From an uncultured Lachnospiraceae bacterium (GTDB taxonomy: Bacteria > Bacillota > Clostridia > Lachnospirales > Lachnospiraceae): a stretch of 64,000 nt of DNA. Every line of letters starts with the position of its first letter. Position 1 is the first letter of the stretch. The notes beneath the pieces were generated by a model, which did no database searches, was not told where the DNA came from, and saw nothing but the letters and a program-made list of their open reading frames with translations. Both the position numbers and the translations under genes were made by a program. Location: NCBI GenBank assembly GCA_902773435.1, contig CACYEN010000021.1:1-64000 (forward strand). The letters run 5' to 3'. Shown piece after piece: positions 33,954 to 42,188 of the stretch.

Positions 33954-33973
33954 GCGGTCTCCGCGGAGACCGC
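33954..33973. repeat. Perfect 20-bp palindrome
   Basis: GCGGTCTCCGCGGAGACCGC is identical on both strands. It lies just downstream of the tal terminator and before the symporter stop, so it may assist termination of the opposing gene. Confidence 0.75.
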
Positions 33974-33995
33974 TCTGTCTGTAAAATATATCCTT

Positions 33996-35210
33996 TTATT
34001 TTCCTTTTCCGACAGCCCTGTCGACCACGCACGCCGTCACGGCGTCGCCGGTCACGTTCGTGAAGGTCCTGCCCATGTCAAGGATTCTGTCGATACCGGC
34101 GATCAGGGCGACGCCCTCGATCGGAAGACCGACCGAATTCAGGACCGTGCTGAGAACGATGACGCCGGCTCCGGGCACACCGGCCGCGCCGATCGACGCG
34201 AGCGTACCGGTCAGGACGACGACGAACTGCATCGGAATCGTGAGGCTGATGCCGAACGCCTGGGCGACAAAGAGGCTGACAATACCCTGATAGAGAGCAT
34301 TCCCGTCCATGTTGATCGTCGCGCCGAGCGGAAGAACGAAACTGCTGACCTCCTTGGAGATCCCGAGTTCTTCCTGCGTTCTCTGCATCGAGACCGGAAG
34401 GGCTGCGGCGGAACTGCAGGACACGAACGCGAGCAGCTGGGCCGGAGCCATGGCCTTCAGGAACTCTCCGACGGAGAACTTCGTTCTGGTCTTGAGAAGC
34501 AGGCCATACACCACGACATTGTGGATGACAACGGCCAGGTAAAACACGAGAATCACCTTCAGCAGCGGCAGGATAACCGAGATGCCGTTCTGGGCGACAG
34601 TCGGGATCATAAGGCCGATGACGCCGAGCGGTGTCAGCTTCATGATCCACTTCGTGATGAGGATCATCAGGTTGAAGACGTCCTCGATGACATTCCGGAG
34701 ACTTGCGCCCTTTCCGCCCTGGGCCAGCTTGACGAGCGCGATTCCGATGATCAGCGCGATGAAGATGACCTGGAGCATGTTGCCCTGGAGCAGGGCGTTC
34801 AGGATATTGTCCGGGAAGATCGCCGTGATCGTGTCAAGGACGTTCGGCATCTCCTTCGCCTCGTACTCGAGGTTGGTGACCGCAAGGCCGAGACCGGGCT
34901 TGAAGATGTTCGAGAGAACCAGGCCGATCACGACCGCGACCGCCGTCGTGCAGAGGAAGATCAGGACCGTGAGTCCTCCGATCTTTCCGACCCTTCTCAT
35001 ATCGCTCATGCTGGCGACGCCGAGAACAAGCGACGAGAAGACGAGCGGCACCATGACCATCTTGATCAGATTGATGTAGATCGTGCCGAGCGGCTTGAAG
35101 TAGAGCGCGATGTCCTGATGGTTCTCTAGCGCGAGTCCGACCACGATGCTCAGGAGCAGCGCAATGACGACATACCATACCTGACGCTTTTCTGAAGATC
35201 CTGTTTTCAT
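33996..35210 (-). CDS. Dicarboxylate/amino acid:cation symporter (DAACS family)
   Basis: A 404-residue transporter with eight membrane helices and two re-entrant loops. Signature segments are the serine-rich SCSSAAALPVS, the LPLGATINMDGNALYQG loop and PGAGVIVLSTVL. The family includes GltP, DctA and SstT, moving glutamate, aspartate, C4-dicarboxylates or serine with sodium or protons. The gene has an AGGAGGT-type site (GGAGGTAAGAA) and a TATAAT at about 35288-35293. It is not an obvious part of the sugar pathway. Confidence 0.92.
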   Translation of the reverse strand: MKTGSSEKRQVWYVVIALLLSIVVGLALENHQDIALYFKPLGTIYINLIKMVMVPLVFSSLVLGVASMSDMRRVGKIGGLTVLIFLCTTAVAVVIGLVLSNIFKPGLGLAVTNLEYEAKEMPNVLDTITAIFPDNILNALLQGNMLQVIFIALIIGIALVKLAQGGKGASLRNVIEDVFNLMILITKWIMKLTPLGVIGLMIPTVAQNGISVILPLLKVILVFYLAVVIHNVVVYGLLLKTRTKFSVGEFLKAMAPAQLLAFVSCSSAAALPVSMQRTQEELGISKEVSSFVLPLGATINMDGNALYQGIVSLFVAQAFGISLTIPMQFVVVLTGTLASIGAAGVPGAGVIVLSTVLNSVGLPIEGVALIAGIDRILDMGRTFTNVTGDAVTACVVDRAVGKGK

Positions 35211-35426
35211 TTCTTACCTCCGGGATAGAATCAATTGCAATTACCTCCTGTGATGCCCTTCATGCTGCCGGTAATCCTTAACATTATTATATAGATATAT
35301 CTCCACAGGCTTCCCGGCCTGACCGCCGGGTCTCCGCCGGTTCCTCCCCGAGGAATCACCGCGGATGCCTGCCCCCTCCTGCTGTTCCAGCTGACAGCGT
35401 CTCACTGACAGCGTCCGTCCGGCTCT

Positions 35427-36608
35427 TCAGTCCCTGAGTCCGACGACGATGTGTGTCTTCATCTCGGGAATGATTCTCTCCATCTCCTCCATGGAGTCGA
35501 ACTCGACGAGCGCGACGCCGACCACGGCCCCGCTGTTGCCGTACCTGACGATCTGGTCGCCCGGCTTCTTGTGAAGGTAGAGCTCCCTGATCTTCGGGCG
35601 GATGAACTCGTCGAGCTCCATTCCCGTGAAGGTGCCTCCCCTCTCGCTGCCGATGACGTACTGCATGCAGCACCTGATGTCCTGGCGCCGCTCCGTATCC
35701 GTCTCCCGGCCCATCGCGATCCGGATCAGGTTGTCGACCTCGTCGACGCCCGTTGCGAGCTGCATCGTCTGCGGGACGTAGTTACCGCCGGATCTCGGGC
35801 CGATCTCGATGATGAAGACCGTGCCGTCCTCCTTGACCCTCGCCTCGACGTTGATGCCGCCGCTTCTCATGCCCGATTTCCTGACCGCGCCGGCGACTTC
35901 GCGGAGCGCGTTCTCCATATATTCCTTCGGGACAGCCGACGGAAATGACGTTCCGACCGGAGCCGCCCCGAAAAACCGCTGATCACCGAGCTCAAGGAAC
36001 GCGAGCTCCCCGTCCACGACGATCCCGTCGCCGTGCAGCTGATCGTAAGGCGAATCTATGTATTCCTCGACGATCACCCTGCCGCAGCGGGTGTATCCGA
36101 AGGCCCCGTTGATGGCGTTCAGGTACTCATCCCTGTCGTTGACGACGGTGACGCCCTTGCTTCCAGAGGAGTCGACCGGTTTCACGACACAGGGGTATTC
36201 GATGAGGCCCGCGAGCGCGACGCCGTCCTCGAGGCTGGTCAGGTGCCTGAACCAGGGGGTGTTGAAGCCGCTGTCGCGGAGAAACGCGCGGAAGAGATCC
36301 TTCTCGCTCAGCATCTTCGTCGCCTCAAAACCCGCGCCCGGGAGGCCGAGCTCGTCCGCCGCGTAGGCCGCGGCCTGCGCCGAGGGATCCGAGGCGTAGG
36401 CGATGACGCCGTCCACCTGCTCTTTTTTCGCGATCGCGAGCACTCCCTCAAGATCCGTCGTGCTCACGTTGTAGTAGGCGTCGGAGAACTTGTGTCCAGG
36501 ATTGTCCGGGAGGTAGTCGCAGGTAATGACGTAGTAGCCGGCATCCTTCGCCGCTTTGATCGCCGGGATCTGCGAGTAGGCGCCTCCCAGCATCAGTATC
36601 TTCTTCAT
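35427..36608 (-). CDS. ATP-grasp enzyme, carboxylate-amine/thiol ligase type
   Basis: A 393-residue ATP-grasp protein. N-terminal KILMLGGAYSQIPAI resembles the pre-ATP-grasp fold of PurK/carbamoyl-phosphate-type ligases. ATP-binding CVVKPVDSSGSKGV, VEEYI and metal-binding FIIEIGPRSGGN are present. The substrate is unknown. The ATG at 36608 follows AAGGAG; a longer reading frame upstream lacks a site. It is transcribed after nagB but separated from it by a terminator. Peptide-like ligases of this type sometimes sit in small-molecule clusters, but no partner enzymes are nearby. Confidence 0.85.
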   Translation of the reverse strand: MKKILMLGGAYSQIPAIKAAKDAGYYVITCDYLPDNPGHKFSDAYYNVSTTDLEGVLAIAKKEQVDGVIAYASDPSAQAAAYAADELGLPGAGFEATKMLSEKDLFRAFLRDSGFNTPWFRHLTSLEDGVALAGLIEYPCVVKPVDSSGSKGVTVVNDRDEYLNAINGAFGYTRCGRVIVEEYIDSPYDQLHGDGIVVDGELAFLELGDQRFFGAAPVGTSFPSAVPKEYMENALREVAGAVRKSGMRSGGINVEARVKEDGTVFIIEIGPRSGGNYVPQTMQLATGVDEVDNLIRIAMGRETDTERRQDIRCCMQYVIGSERGGTFTGMELDEFIRPKIRELYLHKKPGDQIVRYGNSGAVVGVALVEFDSMEEMERIIPEMKTHIVVGLRD

Positions 36609-36870
36609 CGTAGAGATATTCTCCTTGCTGAATGAGTCCGTGGACTCATCCCTGATTCTCAGGTTTTTGATCACATATACAAAAAATTCTACTACCGGAA
36701 TTCCCCGAGCGCAACAGGAAATTTGCTCGTTCCGGCGCACTTTTTCCTGTAAATTCCGCTGTTATCTGTCTTCTTTTTCCCTCCATCCGTTTTTTCTGAT
36801 TTGGCTCAAGATGCCCCGTTTCTGTTCAGAACCCCGCGGCTCCGCCTCGCTTCCTCCGCCCGCTTCTATA

Positions 36871-36906
36871 TAAAAGCCGGTCCCGACACACCTGTCAGGA
36901 CCGGCT
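36871..36906 (-). terminator. Terminator of nagB
   Basis: On the minus strand AGCCGGTCC and GGACCGGCT form a 9-bp stem followed by TTTATA. Confidence 0.85.
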
Positions 36907-36914
36907 CCGCTGCC

Positions 36915-37706
36915 TTAAAGTCTCTCGTTTCTCTCGATATCAAGGAAATATTTATATGTATCGACCGTGATCTCTCCGCAGGCCGCCTCGTCACAGGCGA
37001 TAATCGCCGCGTTGTGCATCTGCAGGGCGCTGCAGGTCCACCGGTGGCTCACGTTCCCCTCGACGACCGCTGCCAGTGCGCGGGCCTTGTTGTGCCCGTT
37101 GATCAGGACCAGGACCTCCTTCGAATCCATGACGGTCCCGATTCCCACCGAGAGAGCCTGGGCCGGCACTTTCTCCGGATCATTTCCGAAAAATCTGGAA
37201 TTGACGATCCTCGTGTCAGTGGTGAGGTCCCTGACACCGGTTCTCGAGTTGAGAGATGTGAACGGCTCATTGAAAGCCAGATGTCCGTCGACGCCGATGC
37301 CGCCCATGAAGAGGTCGATGCCGCCGTAGGAGGCGATCTTCTCCTCGTAGCGCCTGCACTCGCCCTCGGGATCGTCCGTCATGCCGTTCAGGATATTGAT
37401 GTTCTCCGGCTTCATGTCAACCAGATGGTCGAAGAAGGTGTCGTGCATAAAGTACCAGTAGCTCTGGTCATGCTCGTGAGGCAGTCCGAGGTACTCGTCC
37501 ATGTTGACCGTGACGACATTGCTGAAGCTGACCTTGCCGGCCCTGTTCATGTCAATCAGTTCCCTGTAGACTCCGATCGGCGAGGACCCGGTCGGCAGAC
37601 CGAGCACGAAGGGCCTGTCCCCGCTGTGGGCATTGATCTTTCCGGCGATGTAGGCGGCGGCCCACTTGCACATATTGTTATAGTTTTCCTGAATTACCAC
37701 TCTCAT
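36915..37706 (-). CDS. nagB: Glucosamine-6-phosphate deaminase/isomerase
   Basis: A 263-residue NagB. Catalytic residues align with E. coli NagB: Asp70 (VNMDEYLG), Asp140, His142 and Glu147 (GVDGHLAFNEP). The enzyme converts glucosamine 6-phosphate to fructose 6-phosphate and ammonia; the reaction is reversible. The RBS is AAGGAGACGCGTT. The exceptional feature is its leader, which carries a glmS ribozyme starting about 300 bases upstream. That element normally shuts off glucosamine-6-phosphate synthesis, which suggests that this NagB may run in the biosynthetic direction. No nagA or glmS gene is in the window. Confidence 0.94.
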   Translation of the reverse strand: MRVVIQENYNNMCKWAAAYIAGKINAHSGDRPFVLGLPTGSSPIGVYRELIDMNRAGKVSFSNVVTVNMDEYLGLPHEHDQSYWYFMHDTFFDHLVDMKPENINILNGMTDDPEGECRRYEEKIASYGGIDLFMGGIGVDGHLAFNEPFTSLNSRTGVRDLTTDTRIVNSRFFGNDPEKVPAQALSVGIGTVMDSKEVLVLINGHNKARALAAVVEGNVSHRWTCSALQMHNAAIIACDEAACGEITVDTYKYFLDIERNERL

Positions 37707-37844
37707 AACGCGTCTCCTTAATCTGAAAGCAGCCCGGGGCGGAACCCGCTGCGGTGCGGCATCACCCCCTGCTTCCGGCGGTTGTCAAGGCACTGCCCCC
37801 GCGCCGCCCGGCCCGAAAGGAAAGAACCGCCGGACTCCCGCGAA

Positions 37845-38006
37845 GGACAATGGTTTAATTTCTGTCAGGTGCCGGAAAACCGCTCTGTTACAGTGTTGAT
37901 TCTGCTTTTTACAGCCTTCCTTCCGACCCACCCGGGGCCGCGGCAGCATCCGCCGAGTCTTTCGATGACTGCCGTCCTCGTCAACCTTTTAAGGTCCTGG
38001 CGCTAT
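37845..38006 (-). ncRNA. glmS ribozyme in the nagB leader
   Basis: On the minus strand the core reads ATA-GCGCCAGGACC, then a short P1 hairpin, GGTTGACGAGGACGG, TCATCGAAAGACTCGG and CGGATGCTGCCGCGG. These are the conserved P1, P2.1 and P2.2 pieces of the glmS ribozyme, including UUGACGAGG, AUCGA and UCGGCGGAUGC. The predicted self-cleavage site is between A38004 and G38003. The P3-P4 part continues to about 37845 and is less certain. The element is activated by glucosamine 6-phosphate and destabilises the downstream mRNA (family knowledge). Confidence 0.92.
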
Positions 38007-38052
38007 GGCGCTTTTCTTCTCTCCTCCCCAAAAGAACGCCATTTAAGAACAA

Positions 38053-38080
38053 ATTATAACACGGTTCTTTTCAAGGTCAA
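38053..38080 (-). promoter_or_regulatory. Promoter of the ribozyme-nagB transcript
   Basis: On the minus strand TTGACC, 16-bp spacer and TGT-TATAAT. Transcription would begin about 40 bases before the ribozyme cleavage site, so the ribozyme is the first element of the mRNA. The rest of 37707-38139 holds the leader with GC-rich inverted repeats and no gene. Confidence 0.7.
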
Positions 38081-38081
38081 G

Positions 38082-38108
38082 AAAAACCCGGAACGCCGTC
38101 TCCGGGTT
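38082..38108 (-). terminator. Terminator of the FAD-oxidoreductase operon
   Basis: On the minus strand AACCCGGA and TTCCGGGTT form a stem followed by TTTTC. Confidence 0.8.
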
Positions 38109-38139
38109 CCGGGATCACACTGTCCTGCCGCGGACGCCG

Positions 38140-38508
38140 TCAGTCCGCCGCGGCCATTGACCTTGAGGCGACCACGTCGGCTCCGGTCCCCAGCAGGTTG
38201 GATATAATCACGTCCCCCTCGCTGACCGGAGCTTTCACGCTCACCTTCCTCACCTCTTCCATCGCTTCAAACATCACGTCGAGCGGTATCTCCTCCGACG
38301 TGATCACCGGGAGCACGCGGTGGGTCCCTCCCTCGATCTTCACGGTCGAAGTGAGAATCCGCTCAGGGCGGATACACTCCTTCCGGGCGTAGGCCTCGCC
38401 CTTCGGACAGGTGTTGCCTGTCACGGAGATGATCTCATCCCCCTCCATCTTCACCGTCACCGTGCATCCTATCGGGCAGTTGACGCAGATCAGTTCCTTC
38501 TCTGTCAT
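38140..38508 (-). CDS. DUF1667 protein
   Basis: A 122-residue protein with an N-terminal CVNCPIGC motif and another Cys-Pro in GNTCPKGEAYA, resembling the start of iron-sulfur-binding formate dehydrogenase-type proteins. DUF1667 proteins are nearly always encoded with a GlpA-like dehydrogenase and an FAD oxidoreductase, as here, and are presumed to be an electron-transfer subunit. RBS GGGAGG. Last gene of the three-gene operon. Confidence 0.9.
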   Translation of the reverse strand: MTEKELICVNCPIGCTVTVKMEGDEIISVTGNTCPKGEAYARKECIRPERILTSTVKIEGGTHRVLPVITSEEIPLDVMFEAMEEVRKVSVKAPVSEGDVIISNLLGTGADVVASRSMAAAD

Positions 38509-38584
38509 TAAAACGCCTCCCTTATGTAAACCTTGTGGCCCGCGGGTCCGTCCTGGGGCCGTCCCGCCGCTTGTTCCTCCGTTT

Positions 38585-39853
38585 TCACGCCTGCGGTTCG
38601 ACGCTGATCACGACATCCCCGGAGAGCCCCGCGATGACATCCTTCGTGAGGACGACGCGCTCCATCTCCGAGGGGATCATTTTCCGCTTCTTAATCGTGC
38701 GGATCACCCGGCCGCCGCCCCTTATGACAACCGAGACCGTGTCGAGAGGCGCCTTCACCCTGAAGAAGAACTCGACATTGCCCCACGCGCTGTCCGGATG
38801 CACGAGGGCAGGCACCGTGTAGCTGACGTTCTCGCCCGGGCGCACCGAAACGCGGCGTTCCCCGGCCTCCGTCCCTTCCCTCTTCGCGCGGATGTACCTC
38901 GCGGCGCCCTCGCCGGCGCGCTCCGCCTGGAGCGAGACGAAGTCCACGAGGTCGTGCACGTGGAGCCCGTTTCCGCAGGCGAAGATCCCCTCAGCGCTCG
39001 TCATGTAGGAGTCGTCGACGACCGGTCCCTTCGTCGACGGATCCATCTCGATCCCGGCGTCGTCGGCCAGGTGGTTCTCGGGGATCAATCCGACGGAGAG
39101 CAGCAGCGTGTCGCAGTCGAAGTACATCTCGGATCCGGGCACCGGCTGGCGATTGTCGTCGACCTCCATGAGCTCGATCTTCTCAAGCCGGCTCTTCCCG
39201 AACGTCTTCGTGACCGTGTGGGACAGGTAGAGCGGGATCCCGAAATCCTCCAGGCACTGTTTCATGTTTCTCGGGAGACCGCTCGAATAGGGCATGAGTT
39301 CGGCGACGCCGAGCACCTTCGCCCCCTCGAGCGTCATCCTTCTGGCCATGATGAGGCCGATGTCCCCCGAGCCGAGGATGAACACCCGCTTTCCGACCAT
39401 GTAGCCGTCGATGTTCAGGTACTTCTGGGCCTGCCCGGCCGTATAGACGCCCGCGCAGCGAGGTCCGTGAATGCCGATGGCCCCTCTCGGGCGCTCATAG
39501 CATCCGACCGCGAGTATCACCGTGTCGGCGCTGACCGTGACGTCGCCCTCCTCCGGATTTACGTACTCGACCTCGCGGCCCCGGGTCAGCCCGACCGCCA
39601 TGGTGTTGAGCTTAATCTCAACGCCGAGTTCCTCCGCCATTCTGATGAATCTCTCCGCATAGGCCGGCCCGGAGAGCTGCTCCTTAAATGTCTGCAGCCC
39701 GAACCCGTTGTGTATGCACTGCTCGAGGATGCCGCCCGGCTCCCCGTCCTTCTCCAGGATCACGATGTCTCCGATTCCCTGTTTTTTCAGGGCAACGGCA
39801 GCCGCCAGCCCGGCGCTTCCCCCTCCGATAATGACGCTCTCGTAATGTCTCAT
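38585..39853 (-). CDS. FAD/NAD(P)-dependent oxidoreductase of the GlpA-DUF1667 operon
   Basis: A 422-residue flavoprotein with an FAD-binding GGGSAGLAAA at the N terminus, a second NAD(P)-type Rossmann motif GSGDIGLIMA near residue 165 and the C-terminal FACGNGLHVHDLVDF segment. Two cysteines of the thioredoxin-reductase type are absent. It probably passes electrons from the GlpA-like subunit to a quinone or another acceptor together with the DUF1667 protein. It follows the GlpA-like gene by 64 bases. Confidence 0.9.
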   Translation of the reverse strand: MRHYESVIIGGGSAGLAAAVALKKQGIGDIVILEKDGEPGGILEQCIHNGFGLQTFKEQLSGPAYAERFIRMAEELGVEIKLNTMAVGLTRGREVEYVNPEEGDVTVSADTVILAVGCYERPRGAIGIHGPRCAGVYTAGQAQKYLNIDGYMVGKRVFILGSGDIGLIMARRMTLEGAKVLGVAELMPYSSGLPRNMKQCLEDFGIPLYLSHTVTKTFGKSRLEKIELMEVDDNRQPVPGSEMYFDCDTLLLSVGLIPENHLADDAGIEMDPSTKGPVVDDSYMTSAEGIFACGNGLHVHDLVDFVSLQAERAGEGAARYIRAKREGTEAGERRVSVRPGENVSYTVPALVHPDSAWGNVEFFFRVKAPLDTVSVVIRGGGRVIRTIKKRKMIPSEMERVVLTKDVIAGLSGDVVISVEPQA

Positions 39854-39917
39854 CTGCTGTTATTCCGCCTTTACGTATTCTTTCTTTGATGACACTCCCT
39901 GTCCCCGGGGGAACCGC

Positions 39918-41351
39918 TCACCGGTTCTCCCCGCACAGGATGCGGGAGTTCTCCGCGTCGAGCACGACCTCCGTCGGATCGATCTCAAGTTCCCTCGCGA
40001 GGATCTCCACCACCCTCGGCTCACAGAAACCGCCCTGGCATCTTCCCATGCCGGGCCGCACGCGCTTCTTCACGCCCTTGACGGTCCTCGCGCCGCACTT
40101 CCGGCGGATGCAGTCGAGAATCTCCCCCTCGGAGACCTGCTCGCAGCGGCAGATAATCCTGCCGTATGCCGGGTTCAGGCGGATCAGTTCATTTCTCTCG
40201 TCACTCGTGAGATCCGCCATGACGACCGGAGCCCGCCTCGTCATCACCGCGTCAGGGTTCTTCACAAGGCTGACTCTCTTTGATATAAAATGTTCGATCA
40301 GATACTTCGAGATCGCCGGTGAGGACGCGAGCCCCGGCGAATCGATCGACGCGGCATTCACAAATCCCGGCAGGCCCTCCGCCTCCTCCAGAATGAAGTC
40401 GGCCTCCTCCGAGACCGGGCGCAGGCCCGCGAAGACGCGGATCGCGCGGTTTAAGGGGACATTTTTTACGATCCGGGAGATGTTCTCCCGCACATACGCA
40501 AGTCCCTCCGGGCTAGTCCCGATATCCCCGGGATCCTCCGTGAAATCGCTGTTCGGCCCGATCAGCGTGTTGCCGTATACCGTCGGCACCGCCAGCACGC
40601 CCTTCCCCTTCTCCTTCGACGGCACCGGGAAGATCACGTGGTTCACGAGCTTCACGTTGCTGTCGAGCACATAGTACTCCCCCTTGCGGGGCGTGATCTC
40701 AAATCCCGGGTTTTCCGTCACATACGACGCGACGCGCTCCGCCCCGACACCGGCTGCGTTGACGACGACGCGTGTCTCCAGTTCCCGCTCCGGGGTGGAG
40801 ACGACGTACGTTCCCCGTTCCGTCCGGCCGATCCCCGTGCAGGGCGAATTCAGAAAGATTTCAGTCCCGTTCTCCGCCGCGACCTCCGCGCAGGCGATCG
40901 CGACCTCCCAGGGATAGATCACCGCCGTCGTCGGAAACTCCAGGACCGCGGTCACCCCGTCGGCAAGGTTCGGTTCCTCTTCTCTCGCCTTCTCCACGGA
41001 CGGAAACACGTACGGAATCCCCCGCCGCTCCGCCCGGTCCGCCAGAACGCGCAGATGTTTCTCCTCCTCTTCGCCACAGGCCGCGACGTAGGAGCCAATC
41101 TCCCTGATCCTGCACCCGAGGGACCGGCACAGATCGGGATACATCCGGCTCCCTTCCGGGTTGAGAAGGGCTTTCAGTGTCCCGTCCTCCGGGTCATAAC
41201 CGGTGTGGACAATGGCGGAGTTGGCCATCGTCGTGCTGTCCGCGATGTCATTTTCCCTGTCGATCACGGCGACGCGGAGCCTGTACTCCGAGAGATCTTT
41301 CGCGAGCATGGTGCCGGTGATGCCGGCGCCGATAATTACAACGTCATACAT
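39918..41351 (-). CDS. GlpA-like FAD dehydrogenase with C-terminal BFD-type [2Fe-2S] domain
   Basis: A 477-residue protein. An FAD-binding motif (VIIGAGITGTMLAKDL) opens a DAO-type glycerol-3-phosphate dehydrogenase domain, and residues about 400-460 contain CRCEQV and GRCQGGFC, the four cysteines of a bacterioferritin-associated-ferredoxin-like [2Fe-2S] site. This layout matches anaerobic GlpA and related 2-hydroxyacid oxidases. Glycerol 3-phosphate is the likely donor, but no glpK or glpF is next to it, so another hydroxyacid is possible. First gene of the operon. Confidence 0.9.
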   Translation of the reverse strand: MYDVVIIGAGITGTMLAKDLSEYRLRVAVIDRENDIADSTTMANSAIVHTGYDPEDGTLKALLNPEGSRMYPDLCRSLGCRIREIGSYVAACGEEEEKHLRVLADRAERRGIPYVFPSVEKAREEEPNLADGVTAVLEFPTTAVIYPWEVAIACAEVAAENGTEIFLNSPCTGIGRTERGTYVVSTPERELETRVVVNAAGVGAERVASYVTENPGFEITPRKGEYYVLDSNVKLVNHVIFPVPSKEKGKGVLAVPTVYGNTLIGPNSDFTEDPGDIGTSPEGLAYVRENISRIVKNVPLNRAIRVFAGLRPVSEEADFILEEAEGLPGFVNAASIDSPGLASSPAISKYLIEHFISKRVSLVKNPDAVMTRRAPVVMADLTSDERNELIRLNPAYGRIICRCEQVSEGEILDCIRRKCGARTVKGVKKRVRPGMGRCQGGFCEPRVVEILARELEIDPTEVVLDAENSRILCGENR

Positions 41352-41423
41352 AGTCCGCTGATACCCCTTTGCTGCTTGTTTTCCCGGCGAAAAACCGGAT
41401 TCTTCCGTCCTGTCATTAATATC

Positions 41424-41453
41424 ATTATATACTCATATCCGTGGCGGTGACAA
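41424..41453 (-). promoter_or_regulatory. Promoter of the GlpA-like operon
   Basis: On the minus strand TTGTCA, 18-bp spacer and TATAAT. Confidence 0.7.
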
Positions 41454-41488
41454 TTAAATTGAGCGCCCGTTCTACCGGCAGACGGCAC

Positions 41489-41522
41489 AAAAAAAGCAGC
41501 CGCGGCTATTCACGCGCGGCTG
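41489..41522 (-). terminator. Terminator of the marR gene
   Basis: On the minus strand CAGCCGCG and CGCGGCTG form an 8-bp stem followed by CTTTTTTTG. Confidence 0.9.
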
Positions 41523-41550
41523 TGAAACATTATATATATCGAGCTTCCCG

Positions 41551-42057
41551 TCAGAGGATGCCGTCCACATACCGGTCGACCGCCTCCGTCGCCCGGAGAA
41601 GCAGGGACGCGAGCCTGCAGGTGTTCTCATCTCCGAGGCTGTCCCTTATGGAATCAAAGATCATAAGCACGCGGTCGTGCTCCTTCAGATAACTGACCCT
41701 GCCCTCCCCGGTGAGCCTGATGTAGACCTTTCTCCTGTCATTCCCGCTCCGGTAGCGCTCTACGATCCCTCTCTCCTCGAGCTCGGTGAGAATCTTGTTC
41801 ATCTGGGATTTCAGCAGCCTCAGGCGATGACCGATCTCGGTCGCGGTGATCTCCCCTTTACTGCTCCCGGAGCGGCAGAGAAAGTTGCAGACCAGCATCT
41901 CGTTCAGCGAAAAGCTCTTGAGCAGGCGGTTTCCCCTCACGCCCGCCGCCATGCGGATCCAGGCGTCAAGGAGGTCTTCCCTGCAGTCCATCCCGCTTTC
42001 CCCGTCATCCTTTTCTATACTGTCTCTCGAAATACCGTCCTGTTCGACCTGGCTCAT
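41551..42057 (-). CDS. MarR-family transcriptional regulator
   Basis: A 168-residue regulator with a winged helix of the MarR type (ATEIGHRLRLLKSQMNKILTELEERGIVERYRSGNDRRKVYIRLT). The start at 42057 follows AGAAGGAG; an upstream ATG at 42087 is possible but has no site. An inverted repeat between the -35 and -10 of its promoter suggests autorepression. The ligand and other targets are unknown; the flanking GlpA-like operon or the two-component kinase gene are candidates by position. Confidence 0.9.
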   Translation of the reverse strand: MSQVEQDGISRDSIEKDDGESGMDCREDLLDAWIRMAAGVRGNRLLKSFSLNEMLVCNFLCRSGSSKGEITATEIGHRLRLLKSQMNKILTELEERGIVERYRSGNDRRKVYIRLTGEGRVSYLKEHDRVLMIFDSIRDSLGDENTCRLASLLLRATEAVDRYVDGIL

Positions 42058-42111
42058 CCGGATCTCCTTCTGTCGCGATTCGTTCATTTATTGAACTTAT
42101 TTCCATCCCCT

Positions 42112-42140
42112 ATAATAGGACTTTTTCGACAAAAAGTCAA
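42112..42140 (-). promoter_or_regulatory. marR promoter with internal operator
   Basis: On the minus strand TTGACT (42140-42135), 17-bp spacer and TATTAT (42117-42112). The spacer is filled by the inverted repeat GACTTTTT-CGAC-AAAAAGTC (42119-42138), which overlaps the -35. Confidence 0.8.
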
Positions 42141-42188
42141 TGATTTCCGGAATATTTTTATCTATTATTGCTAATTTGAGCATTGATT

